DNA from: Mesotaenium endlicherianum
Taxonomy: Eukaryota; Streptophyta; Zygnematophyceae; Zygnematales; Mesotaeniaceae
Assembly (NCBI GenBank): GCA_009602735.1
Contig: WELA01000853.1
Location: 281,659 to 304,038, forward strand
Reading direction: 5' to 3'
Length of the DNA stretch: 22,380 nt
Below, piece after piece: positions 9,246-18,034 of this stretch; within the stretch, counting starts at the first letter, position 1; each line of letters starts with the position of its first letter. The position numbers were made by a program, and so were the translations under genes. The notes beneath the pieces are model-generated. The model ran no database searches and had not been told where the DNA came from. It was given only the letters and a program-made list of their open reading frames with translations.

Positions 9246-9742
9246 ACTCCCAAATAGGCTTTCGCCCAAGTTGAAGGTTTAACCAAGTGAACAAATTGTA
9301 GTTTGCAAAAATCACGTCTAAGCAGAGTAACACACACAACACCAAGTTCAGAGAAAATCGTCCACCAGGACTTTTGCTTAACTATTACAAAGCCACAGCT
9401 TACAAAACTCTGAAACTATAGCATCTATGCTGATTTGAGCTCTTCGTCCAACACCGCGCCTTAGCAATTCACACTGTTGGGCTAGGCTCACTTACTCCTT
9501 CACTGAGAGCTTTCTGGTTAACTCTGCTCTTGCTATCAGAAATTTGACAATAGAGGCTTTTGAGAACTTGGAAACTAACACAGCACTCACCATTTTATGT
9601 GCTTTCGCACGCTTGTGATGTTTGATCTTTTGCTATAAGTCCTAGCAGATTCTACTCTGCAAACTCTCTTCTTTCTATCAGCGAGATCCCTTTCGGGAAC
9701 TCCTTAACTTTAGCTTGTCTATGATACACTAAGAAAGAATCT
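9246..9742. other. Stretch with no recognisable gene
   Basis: About 500 bp lie between the chromovirus and the TRIM-like element. I see no coding region, repeat or RNA gene that I can support. Confidence 0.5.
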
Positions 9743-9747
9743 TTGTG

Positions 9748-9897
9748 TGTTGCGATACGAACAAAAAGGGAACTCGAGATACTACGACCGCGCGCCAATT
9801 GTACTTATACGATTCAAACCGGCACCTCCGATTGCAGTCTGTCGCGATCGACGCCCTATCGCACGCGCCGCAACCGGTCACGTGGCGGATTGTTACA
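9748..9897 (-). repeat. TRIM LTR, downstream copy on the minus strand (150 bp)
   Basis: On the plus strand it runs from TGTTGCGATACG to GCGGATTGTTACA and matches 10119-10267. Confidence 0.85.
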
Positions 9898-9908
9898 CTC
9901 CTCCCACC
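9898..9908 (-). other. TRIM polypurine tract
   Basis: CTCCTCCCACC on the plus strand reads GGTGGGAGGAG on the minus strand and touches the LTR, as expected for a plus-strand primer. Confidence 0.7.
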
Positions 9909-10060
9909 TACAAGTGTGCACGTCTCGAGCACTCAAGTCGTGGCGACGCAAAGGACATTGTTTTGGGATAGTTCCCTTTCTTTGTACGATCCGAAGATCG
10001 CCATACGGTCGTACGATCGACCAGTCTCGCACCCCCGTTAGCACGATCCTTTGCGCTTGG

Positions 10061-10077
10061 CGGGATTTGAACCCCGA
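10061..10077 (-). other. tRNA B-box-like motif in the TRIM interior
   Basis: The minus strand contains GGGGTTCAAATCCCG, a good match to the pol III B-box and tRNA T-arm. No complete tRNA fold or A-box is evident, so it is not called a tRNA. It may be a relic of primer-tRNA sequence. Confidence 0.35.
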
Positions 10078-10105
10078 TACCCTGGATACGGTTGCGTATG
10101 TTTGC

Positions 10106-10117
10106 GCTCCGATACCA
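10106..10117 (-). other. TRIM primer-binding site, initiator tRNA-Met type
   Basis: The minus strand reads TGGTATCGGAGC, one base from the LTR edge at 10119. It is identical to the chromovirus site at 3065-3076, including the A-to-G difference from the canonical TGGTATCAGAGC. Confidence 0.85.
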
Positions 10118-10118
10118 T

Positions 10119-10267
10119 TGTAGCGATAAAAACGAAAAGGTAACTCGAGGTATTACGATCGCGCCCCAATTGTACTTATACAATTCAAATCGACACCTCC
10201 GATCGCAATTCGTCGCGATCGGCGCCCTATCGCACGCGTCGCACCGGCCACGTGGCGGATCGTTACA
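10119..10267 (-). repeat. TRIM LTR, upstream copy on the minus strand (149 bp)
   Basis: On the plus strand it runs from TGTAGCGATAAA to GCGGATCGTTACA and matches 9748-9897. Confidence 0.85.
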
Positions 10268-10272
10268 TCGTG

Positions 10273-10767
10273 CGTCGGCTGGAGCGTGTCTCCTTGGCTC
10301 GCCTATGGCCTTGGGAACTCCAATCTTCTTCGCGCCCTTCTCTTTTCATCTCTTATCTCTCTCCTGTGCTCCATCTCTTTCTTTGGCAAAGTATGCACGG
10401 CAAGAATGAGGTAAGTGCGTGCTATGCTTGAGCCTTACTCAGGCACCATGCACGCAGGCATCTTTCTCTCCAAAGTTCCTATGCTGCATCACAACCACTT
10501 AACAACGCATGCATGCATACCACGAGTTTATCACCCGAGCAGCTTAGCCTTTTGGCTAGCATGCAGATCTAAGTGACGTTGCAGCCCACGTCCCTTGGGT
10601 GGCTGCTTAAGTCGTGGCAACCTCGGCCTTAGTCTTGCGACTAAGACTGCCATCCTGGTTAGCGCTACCGACTCAGCATCTTCTGCATGTCTTTAGCATA
10701 GTCAGCTTTGCGGCTGACTAGGCATCTTTGCAGGTCTTAGCTTAGTCAGCTTCTCGGTTGACTGGAC
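10273..10767. other. Stretch with no recognisable gene; short repeats near the right end
   Basis: No coding region is supported. From ~10690 two ~40-bp units resembling TAGTCAGCTT(T/C)(G/T)CGG(C/T)TGACT(A/G)G recur, each a short inverted repeat. This may be flanking DNA, or the outer part of the methyltransferase element's LTR if that LTR is longer than I have drawn it. Confidence 0.4.
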
Positions 10768-11299
10768 TGTGAAACCCCACCCAGTCCTGAGCGTCGAGTT
10801 TGACCTGATTCCTAGTCAAATTTGCATGTGACTTGAACCAGTGTTGACCGTTGGTGGTCAACTGATGAGACAGAAGTCAGCGTTAACTTCCGTACCTGAG
10901 TGGCCGTAACTTGCGCTGCGCGTGCGACACCGTCATACGAATAGCAATCGCGACAGCTGTCGTGCCTAACAGCGTCAATCCCCTGGCACGTGTGTGGCTT
11001 TCCAGTACGTGTGCTGTTGACCTGGTTGATGTGTCGGTGGTCCTCTTCACGTGTGGGCTTTCCTTGGTAGACCGGTCGGTGCGTCTCTGCACATGGAAAA
11101 TTTCCCCGGTTGGTCGCCTTTGGCACGTGTGTCGGTGCGGACCTGCCCATGGTTGACCCATTTCTGGTCTTCCTGCACTTGAGCATATGCAGGAAGAGAT
11201 TGTCACAAGGTGTTTCCCCTTTGCACTCAAATCCCTTCTAACTCCTTTTCAAGACTTAACAATTTGCAAAAAGTTTCCTACCTTTCCTTTTCCCTTACA
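10768..11299 (-). repeat. 3' LTR of the methyltransferase element
   Basis: Read on the minus strand it starts TGTAAGGGAAAAGG directly after a polypurine tract and would end GGGGTTTCACA. The part 10958-11299 matches the orphan fragment at 2205-2541. The far end is inferred, since no partner LTR is available to compare. Open frames here are not genes. Confidence 0.6.
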
Positions 11300-11310
11300 C
11301 CCCTCCCTTT
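11300..11310 (-). other. Polypurine tract of the methyltransferase element
   Basis: CCCCTCCCTTT on the plus strand reads AAAGGGAGGGG on the minus strand and abuts the LTR start. Confidence 0.7.
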
Positions 11311-11380
11311 CAGTTGAGGCGTCCCTAAATTTTCTGCTGAAAGTTGTCTATTTTCCAGCTTTGCAGCTGAGGGATTTAGA

Positions 11381-11385
11381 TAAGC
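11381..11385. repeat. Target-site duplication TAAGC, left, of solo LTR 1
   Basis: TAAGC here is repeated exactly at 12130-12134. Confidence 0.85.
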
Positions 11386-12129
11386 TGAAAGGGACAAAGT
11401 GCCCTAGTGGAAGCGTAGTGACTCACGAGGAAAGGAACTAGTTGCCATCGTACTAGAGAGTGCAGCGGCATATCACTAACAAAGCTTAGGAAAATTACTC
11501 AACATTTTGAGTAGCAAGAAACTGCTCACAAATGATGTAGGATAAAAAGCCTTGTCATTACAAACCCGTAGAAATTTACAGAAGTGAAAACTCATGAGAA
11601 ACAAAGAAGTTATGCCTATTTATAATTTTCTGCCTAAGTGCTCCTCCCTAGGAGCAAGCTACGAATTTTCCTAAGTGTTCGTCAAATCATCCCTTCCAGA
11701 ATATTCGTGAGTAAGCCAGATCAGTCTAATCTGACGTGTCGGGCCGAATTGACGTCCACATACATGCATCGATATTACTAGAATATTCTATCTTAGACGC
11801 GCTAGGCTAAACCGAAACTTCTAGGTAAATCGACCTAGTCGGCACTCCGCGTCAGCCGAACTTACGTGAAGGTTCGAGTTCATTCTAACGGGCCAGATCG
11901 CTCGACGCTGTCGGTCAATCCGACGGTCGCGCTCACCGCGAATTAAGGACAGTCGTCGACCGACCTCAAAACTAATTAAACTTCAGAAATCCGTAACTCT
12001 CTCAATACTTGACCAAATTCGATGAGCTTTATATCAAAATGACCACAAAAATGCACTCTACATGAATGTACAATCAAAACATACTTTCATGAAACTCAAA
12101 AATGCACTTTATAAACCTATGACCTTACA
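11386..12129. mobile_element. Solo LTR 1, nested in the methyltransferase element (744 bp)
   Basis: It starts TGAAAGGG, ends CCTTACA, and has a perfect 5-bp target duplication. It is related along its length to 14350-15025 (roughly 80% by eye, with a few indels including an extra ~50 bp near its end). No internal domain lies between, so it is either a solo LTR left by LTR-LTR recombination or a non-coding insertion with LTR-like ends. It landed just after the PHD finger's last cysteine. The family is not otherwise represented in the window, and its orientation cannot be set. Confidence 0.8.
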
Positions 12130-12134
12130 TAAGC
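12130..12134. repeat. Target-site duplication TAAGC, right, of solo LTR 1
   Basis: Exact copy of 11381-11385. Confidence 0.85.
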
Positions 12135-12357
12135 AGTCTGGGAATTCCCAACATCCTGTCATAATCTCTTCATCACCAATGCAGAAAGTGTGCCATTGGG
12201 CTTTACACTTATCGCAAGTTGCCATTACTTCTCGATCATCCAGCACTTTGCAGCTGGCACACGGAGTGGTTGGCACTAATTCTTCAGGCACAACCTTGAT
12301 CGTGGGAACAATACTTGGCAAATGGCACAGCGAGCAATTCTGCAGATGATCTCTCAT
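12130..12357 (-). pseudogene. C-terminal PHD finger of the methyltransferase element's Pol
   Basis: The minus-strand frame from 12357 encodes a zinc-finger module. Spacing is C33-x2-C36-x11-C48-x2-C51-x4-H56-x2-C59, then GCWEFPDC ending at C75. This is the C4HC3 PHD layout with the usual Trp before the last pair. The seventh ligand position is Phe (F72) where Cys is expected, which looks like a point lesion. PHD fingers read histone tails, most often H3K4 methylation state; here it occupies the place where chromoviruses carry a chromodomain. A preceding CSLC pair may belong to a second zinc module. Solo LTR 1 separates it from a short remaining tail and the stop codon. Confidence 0.75.
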
Positions 12358-12367
12358 GGTTTTATCG

Positions 12368-13471
12368 TCAGAGTTCTAACACACCATTACCAAACATGCA
12401 TGTTTCACACACAAGATCACTGCACTTGAGCTGGTGTCGATGGTGGTCTTGGTCTGTCGCTTCCTGTAGACAAAGTCTCCTTCCTGGATCTGTGTCATCT
12501 GCAGGCAAATTGCGATAGCTTCCATCCCGTGTCTTCGCGTAACGCTGCGTGTCTCTTTTCTGCGCAATCTTCAAATTGTCCAGTGTAGCAGGCATCATGC
12601 GTTCAAATAACGCCTTGCGGCGCACCATGACCTATAACAACTCATCCGAACTGTTCAAGTCTTTCACCTGGTCAATCTCCTGTTTGGTGCTTTTGGGCAA
12701 TACTTCTGCCGAACAAAATTTGATATGGCGAATAGTTTGCCAGCGCAGCCTGTTTGGTAAATCTGTACCTCATTATCGGCCATGGCAAGGCGAGATCCCA
12801 ATTGCGCTTGTCATGTTCCAGACAGTACTTGCGCGGGGCAGACTTGATAGTTTGCACCATCCGTCCGGCTAGACCATCTGCTTGTGGATGATTCCTAGAC
12901 GTTGTGCAATGATCAATGAAGCATTTGTCCAAGAAATTTTTTAGATGACCCTCGGAATTCAGACCCTTGGTCTGTCAACACTTCTGCTATAGCTCCATGA
13001 CGCACAATGACATTATTGAGGAGCGCTTTTGCGGTCCCTAAACTCTCCTTAGCAGTCAAAGGAACAACCTCTACCCACTTAGAAAAATGCTCAATCATGA
13101 CCATGACATACTTGTTACCTTGCTTGACAGCGGTAGCTCACCTGCGAGATCGCAGCTCCAGCGGTAACCTACGCCCATAATCGGCAATGTTTGCAGGTGT
13201 AGATGTCGCTGAGTGAATCCAGCCATTACGCGGTCGCAGCTCTTACAAGCTTTGACCACGTCCTCACACTGCTTTTTCATGCCCCTTCACCAGAAAGACA
13301 GCTCCAGAAGACTATGTCTTTTTGACTCCATAAGTGGCCTATGTTTTCATGCCTTTCTTGCATGAGAGCTCGCCTTTTGGCAGGTTTTGGCACCAATTTT
13401 TCTTCACCGTTCTCTTTGATCTTGAGCAGGTTATTGAGTTTCCAACAAAACCTCTTGGCTTGATGGTTCAC
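12368..13471 (-). pseudogene. Integrase of the methyltransferase element (degraded)
   Basis: Read on the minus strand from 13471, the N-terminal zinc finger appears first (RHENIGHL, then CKSCDRV after a frame change near 13280). The core follows in at least three frames. The first catalytic Asp is in SCDLAGELP (~13150). The second is in LTDQGSEF (~12971). The expected Glu in the HPQADGLA motif is Gly (GGA at 12864-12866). Downstream, ATLDNLKIAQKRD and GDFVYRKRQTK fit the integrase C-terminal region. Frameshifts near 13280, 13100, 12920 and 12500 make it non-functional. It joins the PHD finger at about 12357. Confidence 0.8.
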
Positions 13472-14344
13472 GTGGTCTCTCTTTTTTTGGAGATAAACCC
13501 TCCAGGTGGACTCCTCTCCTCAGCCAATGCATAGTAGCTTGATCCTTCAGGATCTCCGGGTTGAAGAAGATTGGAAGCTCAGCTTTACCTGGCTCTGCCA
13601 TACCAGCCATTTCGGCTAGATTGGCTGCCACCTCTGCTGGGCTACTCATGTCTTCGTTCTCCTGTGTCCCAGTCCTGTTGTCGAAAGATGGATCAGGATT
13701 CAGCACACTTGCTCGGTGCACCACCGTCATATCGTACTCTTGCAGCTTGAGGGCTCAGCGAGCTAATTTACCAGTGAGATCTCCGGAGTCCGTTTCTCAT
13801 CAGCCAAATCAATGGCGGGTGATCTCTGATCAGCATGAAAGGTGTTCCCCAAAGATACTCTCAAAAATGTGCGACGTTCGAACCACTGCCAGCAACTCTT
13901 CTTTGTAGGACAAATAGTTGCTCTTTGCTCTGTTATTTGAGCGTGAGGCATAAGCAATTACGTACTCTTTTCTAGGGCTTTCGGCTTGAGTGAGTACTGC
14001 GCCAATCCCCACACAACTCCAATCCGTGCGCAAGTTGAACAGCTTTGTGTATAGTCTGGCGTGCGCAAGACTGCGCCTGTCACTAGCCTGGCCTCTTGTT
14101 TGCCTTGGTCATGGCTTTCTCCTGGGCTTCCGTCCACACAAAAGGTACATCCTTTTTTAGAAATTCTGTCAAGGGTTTAGCAATTTTGCTATAGTCCTCA
14201 CAAATCTGCGATAGTATCCATTGAGTCCTAGCAAGGCTTCTAGCTTGGTTACGTTTGCGGGTCCAGGTATTTTGTAAATGGCCTCAGTCTTCACAACCTA
14301 AGGGGACATAGCATTGTTCCCAATCTCATGTCCTAAGTATGGCA
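13431..14344 (-). pseudogene. RT C-terminus and RNase H of the methyltransferase element (degraded)
   Basis: Beginning beside the second solo LTR, the minus strand encodes PYLGHEIGNNAMSP and then LLGLNGYYRRFV, the end of an RT palm/connection. It continues to an RNase H core LRTDWSCVGIGAVLTQ with the catalytic-type Asp, followed by YVIAYASRSNN. A charged linker (13431-13730) leads to integrase. There is a stop after NNAMSP, an indel near 14175 and others, so the frame is broken. Confidence 0.8.
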
Positions 14345-14349
14345 CATAT
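14345..14349. repeat. Target-site duplication CATAT, left, of solo LTR 2
   Basis: CATAT is repeated exactly at 15026-15030. Confidence 0.9.
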
Positions 14350-15025
14350 TGAAAGGGGCGGAGTGCCCTCGTGGAAGCATAGTGACTCACGAGGAAAAAG
14401 AACTAGTTGCAATTATACTCTAGAGTGCAGTGGCATGTCACTAAGAAAGCTTAGGACAATTACTCAATATTTTGAATAGCAAGAAAGTGCTCACAAATGG
14501 GATAGGATGAAAGGTCTTCTCATTACAAACTCGTAGAAATATACAAAAGGTAAAACTCATCAGTAACAAAGAAGTTATGCCTATTTAATTTTTTCTACGA
14601 CGATTGCTCGCCCCTAGGAGGGAGGGCCGCTTAGCAACAAAATTTTCTAAGTGTGTCAAATCGTCCCTTCCAAAATATTTGTGAGTAGGCCAGATCAGCC
14701 TCATCCGACGTGTCGGGCCAATTTGACGTCCACATGCATGCATTGAAATATACTAATTTGGACGCGCTAGGCTAATCCGAAACTTCTAGGTAAATCGACC
14801 TAGTCGGCACTCCGCGTCAGCCGAAATTACGTGAAGGTTCAAATTCACTCTAACGGCCTAGATTGCTCGACGCTGTCGGTCAATCCGACGGTCGCACTCA
14901 GTCGTGGACCAACCTGAAAACTAATTAAACTTCAGAAATCCCCAACTTTCTCATTACTTAACCAAATTTGACGAATTTTATATCAAAATGACCACAATTG
15001 CACTCTACAATCCTAAGACCTTACA
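14350..15025. mobile_element. Solo LTR 2, interrupting the RT domain (676 bp)
   Basis: It starts TGAAAGGGG and ends CCTTACA, flanked by perfect CATAT duplications. The RT coding sequence is cut at this point: the left flank encodes PYLGHEIG and the right flank the segment just before it. Removing the insertion and one CATAT rejoins one continuous RT frame, which proves that the insertion came after the host element. It is the same family as solo LTR 1. Confidence 0.9.
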
Positions 15026-15030
15026 CATAT
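15026..15030. repeat. Target-site duplication CATAT, right, of solo LTR 2
   Basis: Exact copy of 14345-14349. Confidence 0.9.
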
Positions 15031-15756
15031 GCCTCAAAGAATTTGCACTTTCCAAGGATGTAGCGTCATCTGAAATTTCTCCAGGGGTTGGAACCCTTTT
15101 TCCAAGTGCTCGAGGTGTTGCTCAACCGTCTCGCTAAATACCACAACATCATCTATGTATGGTCTTGCAAAGTCTTGCCCCTCCAGCACCTTGTCCATAG
15201 TCCTTTGGAAACTAGCGGGGGCATTTGTCAGCCCAAATGGCATTACTGTCCACTGCCATAATTCCCTCTGAGCCCAAAAAGCAATCTTACCTCGATCTTT
15301 TGTTTTCACAGGAATCTGGTTGCAACCTTGGCGCAGATCAATAATGTGGAACACCTTCCCAATGGTGGCAATAAAAAAGATCCGCTCCGGCGTAGGCATC
15401 ACATGGTTGTCTGGCTCTATATAGAGGTTCAACATTCTATTGTTGCCACACATGCAAGTGGCCGTGTAATTGCCATCCTCATCCTTTTTTGCAACTACTT
15501 CAGTGGGAGCCCCATGTATTGAGATTGATTTTTCAATCATCCCAAGCTTTTGCAGCTCTTGGCAAGTCTTCTCCATGCAGTCCCATTCTGTCTGACTAAG
15601 TTTATGTGGCCCTAGTCGAACAAATTTGTCGGTAGTTAATGTGATTTTGCACACATTGGCAGTGGTTCTCCAAATCTCTTCCTCAGTGAAAGCAAACACC
15701 TTGCAGTGCTTCTTCAGCAGCCTTCCTATTTGTGCTCTTTGCTGGCATGAGACCAT
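15031..15756 (-). pseudogene. Reverse transcriptase of the methyltransferase element (N-terminal part)
   Basis: The minus-strand frame from 15756 is open for 240 codons. It has HIIDLRQGCNQI (first catalytic Asp, residue 140), [13 protein letters not shown], and YIDDVVVFS (Asp pair 202-203), the Ty3/gypsy RT signature. It then ends abruptly at solo LTR 2, with the rest of RT continuing beyond 14344. The same frame extends upstream past 15756 through a Lys/Pro-rich linker with two stops. This is the best-preserved domain of the element and is suitable for phylogenetic placement. Confidence 0.9.
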
Positions 15757-16680
15757 TTTTTCAATGGCAAACGTCTCAGTTTCCGGCTGCTTATCTCCAG
15801 CAAAGGCATCCAGTAGTTGCTACTCCTGGGGCGCAGGTGGGGGTTTCTCACCCTCCTTTCCCTTTGGCTTCTCAGCCTGGCTATTGGGTGGCGGAGTGAC
15901 AAGTTTCTCAGCTTGTTCCTTCTAAGGCTTAGACTCTGTTGCCTTACCTTTGGGTCCCGTACCCTTTCCCTGAGGTCTGTGCTTCTCTTGTCGCGAGTCA
16001 AACTTCAGCCGCCTCTTGATCGGGTGTTGTAGGAACCGTTCTTCATCTTTGTAAGTCTAGCTGGTACACGTTCCGCTTGCTTCAAATGGTGGACGTGCGT
16101 TGGCCACTGGCCATCCAGCCGGATCAGGAGTAGCCGTCATTGGGTTAATAGTCCACCCCCACTGACTTTCCAGTGTAGTTATGTGGTCCAGTGTCACCCT
16201 AGATTTTCTCCTGGTGGTGGTGTGAGTCGTGACTGTCCAGCCACGTGACACAAACCGACAATCTTGCAAGTCTGCCAACCTGTTATTCACGGCATTCTCC
16301 TCAACTAAGCGCTACACTGTCCTTCTCAGGTCAGTGAGTTCTTGCTCAGTAGCTGTAGAAACCATAGGGGCATGATCTGCTCTTCCCCATGTTCCAGTGG
16401 TGGAAGGCGTTACCATGGGGATGTCAAGTTCTAATGCAGCAGCTTTGCGCATTAGACCTGCTTTGCCTTCTTTTTGCAGGATCTCCCTAATTGGTTTTGG
16501 CGGGGCAATTGTGATTCCTTGCGGAGCCCCTTCCCTGCAAGGTTCCCCTCAATATTTGAAGTAACGCATTAGCATCCGTTTGAATGGTGCATTTCCCTCG
16601 CAAGCCACTTTCCTTGGCCTGCTAGCGTGGCCTTGTGGCTTCTCTTTACTGCCAGCCTTAGCAACATATGCACTTACCTT
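15757..16680 (-). pseudogene. Pre-RT linker of the methyltransferase element's polyprotein
   Basis: In the RT frame (codon starts congruent to 0 mod 3) the minus strand stays largely open up to about 16520, with stops near 16313, 16057, 15924 and 15822. Segments include KPIREILQKEG and LADLQDCRFVSRGW, then a Lys/Glu/Pro-rich stretch. I recognise no domain. The continuity of frame with RT suggests that it belongs to the same polyprotein. Confidence 0.5.
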
Positions 16681-17333
16681 GGCTGTTGCGTCTCTCCCTG
16701 AGTGGCATGTTCCAATGTTGTGATGTTGGCAGTAGGTGACCTCAAGTCATCATATAGGTCTGCTGGGTTGGGCCCCTCCAGTGTTAACTGGTCGGATACC
16801 CAATCATCAATTTTGAGCTCTTGCAACTTCTGTAGGTCCAACTCTGGAGTAGGAAACTGTGGGATCTCATTCCCTGCGTCCCCTCCATCTGCGAGCTCAG
16901 GCAGGTTGACTTCTGGTGCATCAGGCGTTCCTGCCTCGGCTTCAACTGGCTCCTCCTGGTGGCGACGGCTCTTTGTTGTCTTTTGTGTTGAGCTTGGCCA
17001 TGTTTGATAATTGCATTTTGCAACGTGTGCGCTACTTGCGCTACCTTCTCCTCCGTGCGCCGATCGGCATTTGCCTCCAGTAGTTGATTCATAATCTGCC
17101 TGGTGATTTTTCCAGCAGTTAGCTAGGCAAACTGTAGCCATAGGACGCTCCTCCTTGGTTGACTCAGACGCGTGGAGCGTGTTACTAAATTGCTTGCTCA
17201 ATATCTCGTGACTTTCAATAGTCACTTCCAAGCGTATGGTCTTTCCAGATCCTCCAGAGTCTACAGACTTCTGGCTGCTTGCTTCAGCCCATTCACCAAT
17301 ATTGCGCTGTCGCTCAAAAGGCTGTGGGTCCAA
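16674..17333 (-). pseudogene. Charged linker or Gag-like ORF of unknown function
   Basis: A 219-codon minus-strand frame lies between the DNMT and RT regions. Its C-terminal half is acidic and Pro-rich (for example LQKLQELKIDDWVSDQL). A different frame across 16784-17092 looks more protein-like in the middle (a charged, probably helical segment, MNQLLEANADRRTEEKVAQV). A frameshift near 16960 probably splits one original ORF. No zinc knuckle is seen, so calling it Gag is not justified. Confidence 0.4.
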
Positions 17334-17965
17334 TAATCTTCCTCCCTTGGATCATCGTCCTCTAGGGTCCCCCAGCTTGAAGCTCCATATGACCATTCCC
17401 AATCCGGTGAGGATGATAGACAACGCTGATAAGCTTCCCAACTCCTTGAACTTGCCTCTCAGTAATGTCCATTTCCGGTTGCTCTTGGGCTGACATTGGT
17501 GTCATAACCAGAGTTTTCACTCCCTTCACACTAAGGAGTCACCTCCTGTCTTCATGTCTGCTGTCGTTTAGGTGTCTCCTCCCTATCGGGTGATGGCACC
17601 TTTACTTGCCTGGACGCCGCCTCTCTTAGCCAGAGCGGTGTGACCCGTGTGTCGTCCACCCATGGCCTAGATGATGTGGGTGACGTAGACCTTTCTGTTG
17701 CTTCTTCGCCTGGTGGCGGAGTCTCGCCGTTGGGATCTCCGTCTGCCATGGGCATGTCTTCTCTTTCCAGAGGTGTGCTTAGCTTAGCCAGTCTAATGTC
17801 TACGCCGTCTCGCACCTCAGGGATTTGTGTCAATTCAGCCATCTTGGCTTTTATGAGAGGGGTATGGGTGCCTCTCGGTTCTCTAGCTGCATTTTTGCAT
17901 ATTGGAGTTGCCTCCCTGCGTTGTCGCACATTCCGGTCAGATTTTTGATCTAAGGTAGGCACCAC
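17334..17965 (-). pseudogene. Post-methyltransferase linker, hypothetical
   Basis: The frame at 17552-17965 (137 codons) is in phase with the DNMT and protease frame. It is rich in Pro, Glu, Ser and Thr and looks disordered. No family is recognised. Upstream it connects to the end of the DNMT region through one stop near 17972; downstream (17334-17551) the frame is lost. Confidence 0.4.
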
Positions 17966-18034
17966 ATATATTCAAATTGATATTGTTGGTGGCTTGGGCA
18001 TAGGTTTGTTGGCAGAAGTCATTTGTTGCCAAGT

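Larger units (their letters stand above)
9748..10267 (-). mobile_element. TRIM-like miniature LTR retrotransposon (520 bp)
   Basis: Two direct repeats of 150 and 149 bp, both with TG...CA ends, enclose a 221-bp non-coding interior. Read on the minus strand, a primer-binding site TGGTATCGGAGC follows the first LTR after one base, and a polypurine stretch (GGTGGGAGGAG) directly precedes the second. The flanks TTGTG (9743-9747) and TCGTG (10268-10272) fit a 5-bp target duplication with one change. No protein is encoded, so it must rely on another element's enzymes. The LTRs are about 86% identical by eye, mostly transitions, so the copy is old. Short open frames across it on both strands are not genes. 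Confidence 0.85.

Noticed and set aside
9743..10409. Several overlapping 60-126-codon frames on both strands
   Set aside because: They cross the LTRs and interior of the TRIM. Openness comes from low stop density in the CG-rich repeats.
10540..10580. A stretch containing GCCTTTTGGCTA that resembles the 5' end of U2 snRNA
   Set aside because: Only a 12-base hairpin core matches. The downstream branch-recognition and Sm-site regions of U2 are not seen.
16674..17333. Calling this ORF the Gag of the methyltransferase element
   Set aside because: No Gag core motif or zinc knuckle, and it lies after the DNMT and before RT, not upstream of the protease.
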